Source: an uncultured bacterium
Lineage (GTDB): Bacteria > Bacteroidota > Bacteroidia > Chitinophagales > Chitinophagaceae
DNA length: 35,879 bases
Direction of reading: 5' to 3'
Assembly (NCBI GenBank): GCA_903957405.1
Contig: CAJBPC010000003.1
Coordinates: 1-35,879, forward strand
Shown here: in pieces, positions 18,746-28,853 of the stretch
Position numbering within the stretch: position 1 is the stretch's first letter
Layout of the letters: every line of letters starts with the position of its first letter
The notes under the pieces: model-generated
Database searches by the model: none
What the model was told of the DNA's origin: nothing
What the model saw: the letters and a program-made list of their open reading frames with translations, nothing else
Position numbers and translations under genes: made by a program

Positions 18746-20635
18746 ATGAAGCCATCCCTGAAAACCTGCATGCTGTTATTTTTTATGTATCTGAGCGGCG
18801 CGCTGCTGCAAGCCCAGGAAGGACCCGTGGCAGCCGATTTCAAGATGCCCCAACATCCGAGGATCCTCCTGTTTGCCGGCGAGGAGCAGGGCATTCGGAA
18901 TGCCGTATCCGGGGATCCGGAATGGCAGGCCATCCATGAGGCCATCCTGAGGGAGTCGGATAATATCATCGGACTGGAACCCATCAAACGCATACAGATC
19001 GGAAGGCGCCTGTTGGACAAATCCCGGGAAGCGCTGCGAAGGGTCTTCATGCTCTCGTACGCATCCAGGACGACCGGCGAAAAAAAATATTTCGTCAGGG
19101 CGGAAAAGGAGATGCTCGATATTGCGGCATTCAGCGACTGGAACCCGTCGCATTTCCTTGATGTTGCGGAGATGACCATGGCCATGGCCATTGGATACGA
19201 CTGGCTGCATGACAAACTGTCGGCGGCGTCGAAGACAGCCATCCGCGACGCGATCATGAAGAAAGGCCTGGAGCCCTCTATGGAGCCGCGTTACAGCAGT
19301 TGGCTGAAGGCCGAGCACAACTGGAATCAGGTATGCAACGCCGGCATGACCTATGGCGCCATGGCGCTCTACGAGGATCATCCCGTCTTCGCCAGGAATA
19401 TCATCAACAGAGCCATCGGGTCGATCGTGCTGCCCATGAAGGATTACGGCCCCGACGGCGTCTACCCTGAGGGGTACGGTTACTGGGGTTACGGCACCAG
19501 CTTCAACGTGATGTTCCTCAGTGCCATTGAGAAGCTATTTGGAAAAGATTTCGGACTGACCGGCGCACCCGGATTCCTTCAGTCCGGCAGGTTCATGGAG
19601 TTCATGACCGGCCCTTCCGGCAGCCCCTTCAATTATTCGGATGCCGGGAATAACGGAGGATTTCATCCCGCCATGTTCTGGATCGCGGATAAGGTCGGCG
19701 ACCCTTCTATCCTATGGGAAGAACGCAGATTTTTGAAAAATTACGGAGTCGACAGGCTCGTGGGCGACAGACTGTTACCGGCCATCATGCTTTGGCGCAA
19801 CGGACTGAAGATGGACAAGATCACGGAGCCGAAAATAAATATGTGGGTCGGCATGGGAAAGAATCCCGTCGCCATGATGCGTACCTCATGGACAGATCCG
19901 AATGCGATCTACCTCGCGATGAAAGGCGGTTCGGTATCCGTCAACCATGCACACATGGATATCGGATCATTCATCATGGAGGCCGATGGGGTGCGATGGG
20001 CGATGGACTTCGGCATGCAGAATTATGAATCCCTGGAATCCAAAGGCATACAACTTTTCGGAAGGGCGCAGAACGCTCAAAGATGGAGTGTGTTCCGCCT
20101 CACCAACCTTGTCCACAACACATTGGCGGTGGACAACCAGCATCAGATCGTCACAGGCACGGCGCCGATCGTTGCGCATAGCTCAGCCCCGGCATTCATG
20201 CACGCCGTCACCGACCTCTCAGAGATCTACAACGGGCAGGTGGCAAAGTCTGTACGCGGCATCGCCCTCGTCAACAAGCGGTTTGTGGTGGTACGCGACG
20301 AGGTCAAGACACTCGACCGGGAGACGACCATCCGATGGACCATGCTCACCCCGGCGGATGTGAAGATCTCCGGACCTGACAGGGCGATACTGACAAAAGA
20401 CGGAAAGACCATGCTGCTGCAAGTGGACGCACCCGGCAAAATGCAGATGCGCACTTGGTCCACGGATCCGCCAAACAGTTATGATGCCCCAAACCCGGGC
20501 ACCACACTCGTGGGATTCGAAGTGAAAGTGCCGGCAAATACCGAAACGGCCTTCACGGTGAAGCTGATCCCAGGAGGCAAGGCAGGCAAGGCGAAGATGA
20601 AGGTCCAACCATTGGACAGCTGGAAAAACCATTGA
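18746..20635 (+). CDS. Heparinase II/III-like polysaccharide lyase, secreted
   Basis: Signal peptide from MKPSLKTCMLLFFMYLSGALLQAQ; alpha-toroid EHNWNQVCNAGMTYGAMALYED; GGSVSVNHAHMDIGSFIMEADGVRWAMDFG; beta-sandwich C-terminus. ORF opens at 18644. Confidence 0.82.
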   Translation: MKPSLKTCMLLFFMYLSGALLQAQEGPVAADFKMPQHPRILLFAGEEQGIRNAVSGDPEWQAIHEAILRESDNIIGLEPIKRIQIGRRLLDKSREALRRVFMLSYASRTTGEKKYFVRAEKEMLDIAAFSDWNPSHFLDVAEMTMAMAIGYDWLHDKLSAASKTAIRDAIMKKGLEPSMEPRYSSWLKAEHNWNQVCNAGMTYGAMALYEDHPVFARNIINRAIGSIVLPMKDYGPDGVYPEGYGYWGYGTSFNVMFLSAIEKLFGKDFGLTGAPGFLQSGRFMEFMTGPSGSPFNYSDAGNNGGFHPAMFWIADKVGDPSILWEERRFLKNYGVDRLVGDRLLPAIMLWRNGLKMDKITEPKINMWVGMGKNPVAMMRTSWTDPNAIYLAMKGGSVSVNHAHMDIGSFIMEADGVRWAMDFGMQNYESLESKGIQLFGRAQNAQRWSVFRLTNLVHNTLAVDNQHQIVTGTAPIVAHSSAPAFMHAVTDLSEIYNGQVAKSVRGIALVNKRFVVVRDEVKTLDRETTIRWTMLTPADVKISGPDRAILTKDGKTMLLQVDAPGKMQMRTWSTDPPNSYDAPNPGTTLVGFEVKVPANTETAFTVKLIPGGKAGKAKMKVQPLDSWKNH

Positions 20636-20761
20636 AAGCCACCCTGCCAGTCCCGCATCTCCTAGTGTGCACAGCATAAGCGGACAAGTTGGTACGACAC
20701 CACCTTGCAGCGGATTTTTCATCATCCATAAAGAAAAGCATCAGCATAAGAACCCTTCCAT

Positions 20762-23527
20762 ATGAACAGGATTTTTTCACGCCCTATTCGGGCCGCCAGG
20801 TTCGCATGGACCACCACAATGGTCATCCTGATTTTTTCCGGGACCATGACAGCACAACGGGTGCATCCGCATATCCTTGTACGACCCGAGGACAAGCCGG
20901 TCATCCTGAAAAAAATCAGTGAACAAGACTGGGCGAGGCTGGTGTATGACGAGATGCGGAAAGAAATCGCCCCGTATGTTGTCCGCCACCGCACCGACCC
21001 TGAATGGATCCTTAGCCGGTACCTCATGAACCGCATTCCGGGCAAACGATACACCCAATTCATTTCAGATGCCGAAGGAACGGCACTGACGGGATATGCC
21101 GGTGATGCGCCCTTCCCCACAGTTCGCGTTGCGCCCCATAAGCGTCCACCGATAAGCGCGGACGGGTACGGCTACAAGATGCCCGCCATAGAAGAGCTCC
21201 TGCCCTACGACACATCCATGACGATGATGATGCAAAGCACTGCGCCCGGAGGGAGAATGGAAAGGGTGGATCCGCAGACCTATGTGGACAACATCAACGG
21301 AGGCATCAACGAACTCGCCCTGCAGGCATCCGTGATCTACTGGCTCAGCGGGGATGAATCATACGCGCGGTTTGCAGCGGATATCCTCGTGCAATGGGCC
21401 AGGGGCGCCTACCACCAGTCACCCATCACGGGACCTTGCCGCACGGGTTTCCTTTCGATACAGACGCTGGGCGACGGCAGCTATGAGGCCATGCCGCTGA
21501 TACACGACTTCCTGTATGACTACCTAAGGAAAAATAAATATGAGACGAAATGGTTCGAGCCCGTCTTCGACAAGATGGCACACACGATGACCTTCAGGGG
21601 ATTCTGGAACAATAATTGGTTCGCGGCGCAAAGCATCATGATGGTTTTCTCCGCGCTCGCGCTCGAAGACGAGAGCCGGCGGGATTTCTACCTCGACTTC
21701 TACCTCTCGAAAGACACCATCAGCGGCGCATGCGGGCACCTCGCCCTGCCATCCGTAGTGAGCAAATGGCTCACCCCCGACGGACACTGGAAAGAACCCG
21801 GCGGATACCACAATTTTCCAGTGGGCAATCTGCTTCTGTCTGCAGTCGCCATGGAAAAAAACGGACATGATGTCTTTCGCCGATTCCCCGAACTGTTCAA
21901 GGCGTCGCATGTGATGCTCAAATATGCATTCCCCAACCTCATGAACCCCACATTCGGAGACACCGGCCCGTCATCGCAGAGTCCGGGATCATTGGAGATC
22001 GGAATGGCAATGGCGGAAAAATATCATGACACATCAGCAAGGCAACTGGCTTCGGTCCTGCAGGTGTTGATCGATAACAAACGCTATGAGAGAAGATCGG
22101 CGGGACTGTACGGACTGCTGACCCACCTGCCCGAACTTCCGAAAGCAGACACTAACGGTTACGCATGGCCGAGGAGCGGGGAGCTTGATTTCGCGAAGGC
22201 CTACCTTCAGCGGAACGGTACCGATAAACAGTCCGGGCTGATGTACATCGTACAGGGCGGCACATACAACCACAACCATGCGAACGGCATGTCCGTCGAG
22301 TTGTACGGTGCCGGCATGATCATGGGTCCAGACCCCGGAAACGGCCCCACATACGAGGCTCCGCTGCACGTACAATACTACACGCAGTGGGCCGCACACA
22401 ACACCGTCACCGCCGGCGGCGTGTCATCACCCATACCGGTCTTCAAAGGCGGAGGTGGCACAAAGCAGATCGGAGCGATCTCCCTGAAGGCGATGGAGCC
22501 CATGGCGGGAAAGGATGCCGTCTCCCCCAACCATTCATTCACCGATACCAGGTACAAGGACAAAGCAACGGGAGCGCTTCAGCAAAGAACGCTTGCCATC
22601 ATCCGTACCAGTCCGACGACCGGTTACTATACCGACATATACCGTTCCGCACATCCCGGCAGCAACGAATACGTATACCACAACATAGGGAACGCATTCC
22701 AGTGGCTCGATTCGGCGAGGATGCCGCTGCGCTCGGTTCCGACAGACTTCCCCCTGAGTAAAAAACCCATTGACCCTCCCGGATTCCGATTTATAAAAAA
22801 CATGCAGTCCATCGGTAGATCCGATAGGGGTGTGATCGCTTCCTTCAGCATCAGGGGAGACGATGCAGCGGAGAAAAATATGCAGGTGCATTTCGCTGCA
22901 GCAAAAGGCAGGACCTATTACAATGGATTGGCCCCCGAGGCGAAGACGACCGATCCTGCTTACCGAAAATGGAAGATCCCGACCATCATCGCACGTCAGG
23001 AAGGAGAGGCATGGAAGCGACCATTCGTGGCAGTGTACGAACCCTTCACGGGTGAAGGCAAGCACACGATCGAAGAAATATCCGTCCTGGAATTATCTGA
23101 CCCCGGAGACTTCACCGTACTGCAGGTGAGGCACCGCGACAACGGCAAGGAACTGATCTTCCAGTCAGTGGATGGGACGAGATCGTATCAAAAAGGAGCA
23201 TGGCGGTTCACCGGCCGATTCGGTGTCGTCGGACTGAAAGGAGACCAGCCCGAATACATGTACATCGGGAGCGGATCTGCCTTGGCATACGGGACATGGT
23301 CGATACAGATCCCTTCAGGTGAAGGCGCGGCGGAGCTGAGATTTTCCAACGGCCATGTGCACATCAGCTGCAACCAGGAAACAAGCATCGCGATGGATGG
23401 CAAAAAGCCAGGATCCGTCAGACTTTTGAAAAATGGCGTCGGCATACCCCTTGCGATGCAACAAACAATAAGCGGCGTACGCTTCTCCGTACCCGCCGTT
23501 TCTGACGCACTGTTGATCATAGAATGA
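20762..23527 (+). CDS. Heparinase II/III-like polysaccharide lyase, secreted, large
   Basis: 921 aa; signal peptide, alpha-toroid (NNNWFAAQSIMMVFSALAL, GGYHNFPVGNLLLSAVAM), YIVQGGTYNHNHANGMSVELYG and YTQWAAHNTV resembling HepII/III catalytic regions. Confidence 0.75.
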   Translation: MNRIFSRPIRAARFAWTTTMVILIFSGTMTAQRVHPHILVRPEDKPVILKKISEQDWARLVYDEMRKEIAPYVVRHRTDPEWILSRYLMNRIPGKRYTQFISDAEGTALTGYAGDAPFPTVRVAPHKRPPISADGYGYKMPAIEELLPYDTSMTMMMQSTAPGGRMERVDPQTYVDNINGGINELALQASVIYWLSGDESYARFAADILVQWARGAYHQSPITGPCRTGFLSIQTLGDGSYEAMPLIHDFLYDYLRKNKYETKWFEPVFDKMAHTMTFRGFWNNNWFAAQSIMMVFSALALEDESRRDFYLDFYLSKDTISGACGHLALPSVVSKWLTPDGHWKEPGGYHNFPVGNLLLSAVAMEKNGHDVFRRFPELFKASHVMLKYAFPNLMNPTFGDTGPSSQSPGSLEIGMAMAEKYHDTSARQLASVLQVLIDNKRYERRSAGLYGLLTHLPELPKADTNGYAWPRSGELDFAKAYLQRNGTDKQSGLMYIVQGGTYNHNHANGMSVELYGAGMIMGPDPGNGPTYEAPLHVQYYTQWAAHNTVTAGGVSSPIPVFKGGGGTKQIGAISLKAMEPMAGKDAVSPNHSFTDTRYKDKATGALQQRTLAIIRTSPTTGYYTDIYRSAHPGSNEYVYHNIGNAFQWLDSARMPLRSVPTDFPLSKKPIDPPGFRFIKNMQSIGRSDRGVIASFSIRGDDAAEKNMQVHFAAAKGRTYYNGLAPEAKTTDPAYRKWKIPTIIARQEGEAWKRPFVAVYEPFTGEGKHTIEEISVLELSDPGDFTVLQVRHRDNGKELIFQSVDGTRSYQKGAWRFTGRFGVVGLKGDQPEYMYIGSGSALAYGTWSIQIPSGEGAAELRFSNGHVHISCNQETSIAMDGKKPGSVRLLKNGVGIPLAMQQTISGVRFSVPAVSDALLIIE

Positions 23528-23542
23528 ACCCCAAAAAAGAAA

Positions 23543-25672
23543 ATGAAAATTAAAATCCGCTCCGCACTTCCCATCGCTTTTAGGTGGGCATTTGCAATCC
23601 TGATGACATGGTTCGCCGATGGAAACCTACAGGGCCAATCTGTCAACGATCTCGAGACCATCAGAAAAAGGATCATCGCCGACCAGCTTGCGCCATCAGC
23701 GGGCAAGGTGGAAGCCATGCAGTATGCGTCCTCCCAGCTTCCAGACGGGAGCTGGGCCGACATCAACTATACCGACACCTCACGCACCGGCTTCCAGCAT
23801 CGTTTTCACTTGGATCGGATGCTGTATCTATCCCGTGCATTCAGAAAGCCCGGCTCCCCGCTGTATGGCGACCCCGCCGTCAGGAAGGCTGCCATGCAGG
23901 CATTGGACCACTGGATCGCAAAGGATTACCAGTGCCAGAACTGGTGGTGGAATGAGATGGGGACACCCGGTTCGATGATCAACACCTTGCTGATATTGGA
24001 CGAGGAACTCTCACCGGCACAACGGAAAGGAGGGCTTAAGATCGCTGCAGGAGCGCGTTTCGACGGCTTCGGCGCAAGGCCGGGAGGCGACCTGATACAG
24101 ATCGCGGGCATGATCGGAAAACAGGCGCTGTTCAAGCGCGACATCGCACTGTTCGACAGCGTCGTGAAAATCATGACAAAAGAGATCAAAGTGTCGGAAG
24201 GAAGGGGTTTGCAGGCCGACATGAGCTTTCACCACAGGACGGACAACGTCATCTCGACCCTTACTTACGGTACCGGCTACGCGCAGACATTCGCATACTG
24301 GGCCTCCAGGATCGCGGGCACGGGATTCTCGTTCCCGGAAGCTTCGACAAAGCTCCTGACCGACTACTATCTGGATGGCATTTCAAAGTCGATGGCATTC
24401 GGGAAATACCCCGATGTCGGTGCCCGAAACCGCGACATGAGCCGAAGGAATGAGGAACACAAAGCATCCTCGGAAACCCCCGCCAACCTTGCCAGGGTGT
24501 CATCCTACCGGAAAAAAGAACTCGAAGAGCTGGTGCGCATCCGAAAAAACGAGCTGAAACCCGACCTGTCATGGAGCCGATTTTTCTGGCATTCGGAATA
24601 TTACACGCACCAGCGCCCGGGATGGTTCGCATCCGTCCGCATGCATTCATCCCGCCAGTACAGCATGGAATCTCCCCATAATGAGGAAGGTTTGCTTCAC
24701 CATCACTTCGCGGATGGATCCAACTTCGTGAGTATGTCGGGAAATGAATATGACGGCATCTTCCCGGTATGGGACTGGCAGAAGATCCCGGGCGCCACCA
24801 TCGTCCAAAAGCCTGCACTGCCTCACTGGAAAGAGATCGCGAAAAAAGGGCTTTCTGATTTTGTGGGCGGTGTCACGAACGGAAGGATCGGAGCGGCAGC
24901 GGAGGATTTCAAGAGTCCTCATGACCCATTGTCTGCACGCAAGGCATGGTTCTTTTTTGAAGATGAGTACGTGTGCCTCGGTGCAGGCATCCGATCCGAT
25001 GCGGCGTATCCGGTATCCACCACCATCGACCAGCGCAACCTTGTCGGGGATGTTCAGATCATAACGGGAAAGGCTAACCTAAAACTGGAAAAAGGCGTGT
25101 CGTCCATGAGGCGCGTGACAGGCATCACCCATAACGGCATCGCCTATGTGTTTCCGGTGATGACCGGCGTACAGGTCAGTGCCGCCATGGCGAAGGGGAA
25201 CTGGCGCAGGATCAACCACCAGGACTGGGCGACGGAAGAAACCGTGGAGAAGGAAGTGTTCACCCTTCGAATAGACCACGGCATCAAGCCGGCGTCTGCA
25301 GTTTATGCGTACATGGTCGTACCGGGTGCAAAGGCGGGGGTAGCACAAAGCTTCAGTGGCCGCAGGCTGCGCATCCTGTCGAACACGCCCTCCCTGCAAG
25401 CCGTTCGGCATGACGGGAAAGGCATTGTCCAGGCGGTGTTCTACAGCCCCGGAACAGTGACGATCGCACCGGGAATGACGCTTACGGTGAGTGGCCCTTG
25501 CATGCTGATGGTGGAAATGGAAGGTGTGAATCTGCGCAGGATGACCGTTTCCGATCCCTCCAGAAAACAGAGATCGCTAACCGTCGAGGTCACCGCACAG
25601 GATACAGTACCCCGCACCGTTAGCCTTCCTGAAGGGATCATGGCAGGCAGCAGCGTGGATGTGTCGCTCTGA
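23543..25672 (+). CDS. PL8-family polysaccharide lyase (chondroitin AC / hyaluronate / xanthan lyase type)
   Basis: NWWWNEMGTPGSMINTLLIL, GLQADMSFHHRTDNVISTLTYGTGYAQTFAYWA, MSRRNE-type motifs; 15 bp after the previous gene. Confidence 0.88.
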   Translation: MKIKIRSALPIAFRWAFAILMTWFADGNLQGQSVNDLETIRKRIIADQLAPSAGKVEAMQYASSQLPDGSWADINYTDTSRTGFQHRFHLDRMLYLSRAFRKPGSPLYGDPAVRKAAMQALDHWIAKDYQCQNWWWNEMGTPGSMINTLLILDEELSPAQRKGGLKIAAGARFDGFGARPGGDLIQIAGMIGKQALFKRDIALFDSVVKIMTKEIKVSEGRGLQADMSFHHRTDNVISTLTYGTGYAQTFAYWASRIAGTGFSFPEASTKLLTDYYLDGISKSMAFGKYPDVGARNRDMSRRNEEHKASSETPANLARVSSYRKKELEELVRIRKNELKPDLSWSRFFWHSEYYTHQRPGWFASVRMHSSRQYSMESPHNEEGLLHHHFADGSNFVSMSGNEYDGIFPVWDWQKIPGATIVQKPALPHWKEIAKKGLSDFVGGVTNGRIGAAAEDFKSPHDPLSARKAWFFFEDEYVCLGAGIRSDAAYPVSTTIDQRNLVGDVQIITGKANLKLEKGVSSMRRVTGITHNGIAYVFPVMTGVQVSAAMAKGNWRRINHQDWATEETVEKEVFTLRIDHGIKPASAVYAYMVVPGAKAGVAQSFSGRRLRILSNTPSLQAVRHDGKGIVQAVFYSPGTVTIAPGMTLTVSGPCMLMVEMEGVNLRRMTVSDPSRKQRSLTVEVTAQDTVPRTVSLPEGIMAGSSVDVSL

Positions 25673-25676
25673 GGTG

Positions 25677-27752
25677 CTATTGCATGATGATCGTCTTGTC
25701 CCTACCGATTTTTTCCTGGGCCTCCTGATTGCCGTTCCCTGCATATGCGTTGTTGCTTACGGACAGGTTGGTTGTCGCATGGGATTCGACACCGTATCCC
25801 GTATTGAACCTTATGACATTGTCATGGACTTTGACGTGCATTGACCCGCGGTGCAGGAATTCCATCATCACCCCGCTGCGGTCGTTTGCCTCTATGAGGT
25901 TTCTGGAAGCACTGATGTTCCGGCTTTCGGAAACCAGCAGACCGAAGTATCCGTTGCGGGCGATCTCGCAGTCTGTCACGGATGCGGTGTCGCAATGGTC
26001 AAGGGCAACGCCGCAGCCATAGGGAGATGTCACCAGCCGGCATCCGCTGACAAGGATATTCCTGACATGTCGGAGCAGCAGGTTATGCTGCAGTCTCGGG
26101 CCGGGGACGATGCTGCTCCCATTCTCACTGAAATCGCATCGATCGATCCTGACATGTTCCGCACCCGCGATATGTACCCCGTCGAAAGTGGCATTCCTGA
26201 CCGTCAGGTTGATGAGTGCGATGTTCTTCATCTGACCTTCGCGCAGGGCACGGAAGAGGATGCCTCCCCGATTGTAGCCGCTCTTGAAAGAGCGGTTCGT
26301 ATTCGGATCTGATCCCGGGTCGGTGCGGTTGGAAACCTCGATCACCAGGTCGCGGATGGTCACATCGTGCATGTCGATGTCAGCATTCACCATCGCTTCC
26401 CTCATACCAGAGGCAGGATCGAGGTGCAGGATCGTGTGAATCCCTTCGCCCCTGATCGTGATGCCGGATGGTATTTTCAATGTTTGAGGGAACGTGTGGA
26501 TGCCATTTTTCAAGACTAAAGAAAGACCTTTTCCGGAGAGCGCGTCGAGTGCCTGCTGGATGGATTGCCCGGGTTCCAAAATGACCGAGCCTGCGGGGAT
26601 TTCCATGTCCGATGGGACTGTTGTCGCACCGCTTATGTATGCGGTTTTAGAAGGCTTGGGAGCCCCCTTATTGGCCATTGGGGATGAGAATGACGCACGG
26701 ACTGCTGTCAGTACGCTCCGGCCGGCTTTCTGCCTCAATGAATCTGCTGCACGTTTCGTCCATGGCATCTCCACCCCTTTGGCGGCATAATGCCGATAGA
26801 CGTATTCATAATTATCCCGAAGCCGTTTTTCCCGTTCAGATATCGTGCAATAGCAATGCGGGTTTTCGCCGAAAAGGAAGCGAGCGGTGTATTCAAAGCC
26901 CAGGGCGATGCGGTCGTCACCGATGGAAAAGAGATCCACTCCTTGCGTGAAAGCGATGCGGGCCGCCCCGGAGAATTCATCCAGTCCCAGCTGCACATGG
27001 CCCTGATCGCGAGGACTCTCCTGACACTGTCCGTTTGGGTAGATGTACTTGAAGATGCCGCCATTGACGGGTGCATGCAGGAAATTATCGACGGCATTGC
27101 TGAATATTTCACGGTTATCGGTGAAGATGCCGATGGCGAGTAAGGAATGGATGATGGCACCATTCCAGTTGCCATTCGCCGTAGGGAAATATTGCCGGAG
27201 CAGGGGATAATGGACTGTCATCAGCATGTGGCTGAAAGCATCGATGGATGCTGGTTTCCAGCCGGCATCGGTGTAGCGCAGGATCTCTGCGGCATTGCAG
27301 AAAAGATAGCCTGTCAGTCCGGCCAGAAGTTTCGCATCGTTGTAGTCAAAATCCCATATCCTTGATGACCATGCGTTGATGATACCAATGGACTTGTCCG
27401 CATAGCGGCGCTCCCCCGTCAGGTACCACATGAGTGCGCAATCGTACGCCATCCGCGCACCATTCATGAGGTCCTCCCCTCCGATATTGGGTTTGGCGTA
27501 TGGACCGCGCAGGACATGGGTGTGCGGTCTGATGGTAAATTCCTTGTCGGCAGATTCCTTCATCCTTTGGAACGCAGCCTTGTAGGGTTCACGACCTTCT
27601 GCGACAAATCTTTTCATCTCGGCAAGGTCTTTGGCAGACTGGTCGATACCGGGATGCAGGAAACCCTGCCCCTTAAGGGTAAGGGCGTTGAAAGTCATGA
27701 TCATCATCAGGATGACTGAAAATACTGAGGGAAGAATTGATCGCTTCATCAT
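25677..27752 (-). CDS. Two-domain protein: alginate-lyase-type (PF05426-like) alpha/alpha domain fused to right-handed beta-helix
   Basis: N-half: GGEDLMNGARMAYDCALMWYLTGERRYADK...NGNWNGAIIHSLLAIGIFTDN...QCQESPRDQGHVQLGLDEFSGAARIA; C-half: repeated short beta-helix coils (VRNATFDGVHIAGAEHVRIDRCDFSENG... NGYFGLLVSESRNISASRNLIEANDRSGVMM). Likely start MMKRS at 27752 (ORF opens at 27794). Confidence 0.82.
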   Translation of the reverse strand: MMKRSILPSVFSVILMMIMTFNALTLKGQGFLHPGIDQSAKDLAEMKRFVAEGREPYKAAFQRMKESADKEFTIRPHTHVLRGPYAKPNIGGEDLMNGARMAYDCALMWYLTGERRYADKSIGIINAWSSRIWDFDYNDAKLLAGLTGYLFCNAAEILRYTDAGWKPASIDAFSHMLMTVHYPLLRQYFPTANGNWNGAIIHSLLAIGIFTDNREIFSNAVDNFLHAPVNGGIFKYIYPNGQCQESPRDQGHVQLGLDEFSGAARIAFTQGVDLFSIGDDRIALGFEYTARFLFGENPHCYCTISEREKRLRDNYEYVYRHYAAKGVEMPWTKRAADSLRQKAGRSVLTAVRASFSSPMANKGAPKPSKTAYISGATTVPSDMEIPAGSVILEPGQSIQQALDALSGKGLSLVLKNGIHTFPQTLKIPSGITIRGEGIHTILHLDPASGMREAMVNADIDMHDVTIRDLVIEVSNRTDPGSDPNTNRSFKSGYNRGGILFRALREGQMKNIALINLTVRNATFDGVHIAGAEHVRIDRCDFSENGSSIVPGPRLQHNLLLRHVRNILVSGCRLVTSPYGCGVALDHCDTASVTDCEIARNGYFGLLVSESRNISASRNLIEANDRSGVMMEFLHRGSMHVKVHDNVIRFNTGYGVESHATTNLSVSNNAYAGNGNQEAQEKIGRDKTIIMQ

Positions 27753-27780
27753 GTGTCGGATGCTGGGGTTAGGAAAACGA

Positions 27781-27815
27781 AAAAGGTCATGCATCCATCA
27801 GACACATGACCTTTT
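27781..27815 (-). terminator. Stem-loop between lipoprotein gene and lyase/beta-helix gene
   Basis: AAAAGGTCATG (27781-27791) / CATGACCTTTT (27805-27815) 11-bp perfect arms; minus-strand 3' side reads CCTTTTTCGTTTT. Confidence 0.6.
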
Positions 27816-27839
27816 CCACTGATGCTTTGGGGTCGATCG

Positions 27840-28832
27840 CTATTTTGTGGTCATGTTATACCGGAGCATGCTGACGACCGCACTGCCGTTCACATTGACC
27901 GAGTTGATAAACACATAGGCCCTGAATTTCTTGTCGGCTGTTTCCACCCAAACACCAGCCTCTGCCCTCAATCCGGTGGCGAAATTGGAAGCGGTGGTGA
28001 GATCCACCTGCTGGAAGTCTTTGTCATCCACGTATATCCCGAATTGCAGACCCGCGAGGTTTCTATCCTGCAGGTTCCAAACTTTAAGAATCTTGCTGTT
28101 GTTGGATACGCCGGCCGGGAGTGTGACACCCGGGAGGTATGCAGGATCGGCGGCTGGGGCCACAAGACCGTGGGTGAATGCGACCGGTGTGGTTCTGTAG
28201 AGGTAAACCAGGTCGATGTTTGCAGCATTCGAAGCGGCGCTGGCGGCATTGTACACCGCCATGTCAGCGATGGAGATGAAGGCCATGTTGTTGTTCGAAA
28301 CGGCAAGGCCCTTTTTGATCTCCATCTTGGAAACGTCATAAGGGCCCATTTTATAGGTCGCGGTTTTGCCGTCAGAGCCAGTTGCGGTGAAAGTGAAGGA
28401 CACCTGTTTGCCCATGGCTTCCTGAGGGACGATGTAGAAATATCGCAGGGAAGCCGCATTCGTATCTACGCTGAAGGTCACTTTCGTACTGTTCCCTGTG
28501 GTTACCGACGGACTACCGACCGTCACAGGCACGTCCACACCGCTGGTGTTGGTGTAGTAGGACCGGTGTTCGAGGTAAGTCCCAGTAGCGCCAGGGATGG
28601 ATGCCTGCACTTCAGCGGAGGCGATCTTGCCGATGGATTTCGGGATGGCCATTGCATAGACGAACTCTATCGGGAGGGATACGATATTCGGCCCCAGCGT
28701 CCGTTTGATGCCATCGCTGGTGATGGTTGATATGGGATCGGGGATCTTGTATTCATCCTTCTCACAGGATGCGAACAGTCCTGCCATCAGCAAACCTGCC
28801 ATATATGTTCTGCACTTGATAATATTGAGCAT
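27840..28832 (-). CDS. Putative surface lipoprotein of the PUL (DUF4466-like?)
   Basis: SPII signal (MAGLLMAGLFASCEKDE), 330 aa, downstream of susCD; family assignment uncertain. Confidence 0.65.
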   Translation of the reverse strand: MLNIIKCRTYMAGLLMAGLFASCEKDEYKIPDPISTITSDGIKRTLGPNIVSLPIEFVYAMAIPKSIGKIASAEVQASIPGATGTYLEHRSYYTNTSGVDVPVTVGSPSVTTGNSTKVTFSVDTNAASLRYFYIVPQEAMGKQVSFTFTATGSDGKTATYKMGPYDVSKMEIKKGLAVSNNNMAFISIADMAVYNAASAASNAANIDLVYLYRTTPVAFTHGLVAPAADPAYLPGVTLPAGVSNNSKILKVWNLQDRNLAGLQFGIYVDDKDFQQVDLTTASNFATGLRAEAGVWVETADKKFRAYVFINSVNVNGSAVVSMLRYNMTTK

Positions 28833-28853
28833 CTTTTTGACTTTGATGGGTGA

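Noticed and set aside
27822-28730. 302-aa plus-strand ORF
   Set aside because: Shadow ORF fully antisense to the 330-aa lipoprotein, which has a signal peptide and lipobox; the plus product has no domain-like features.
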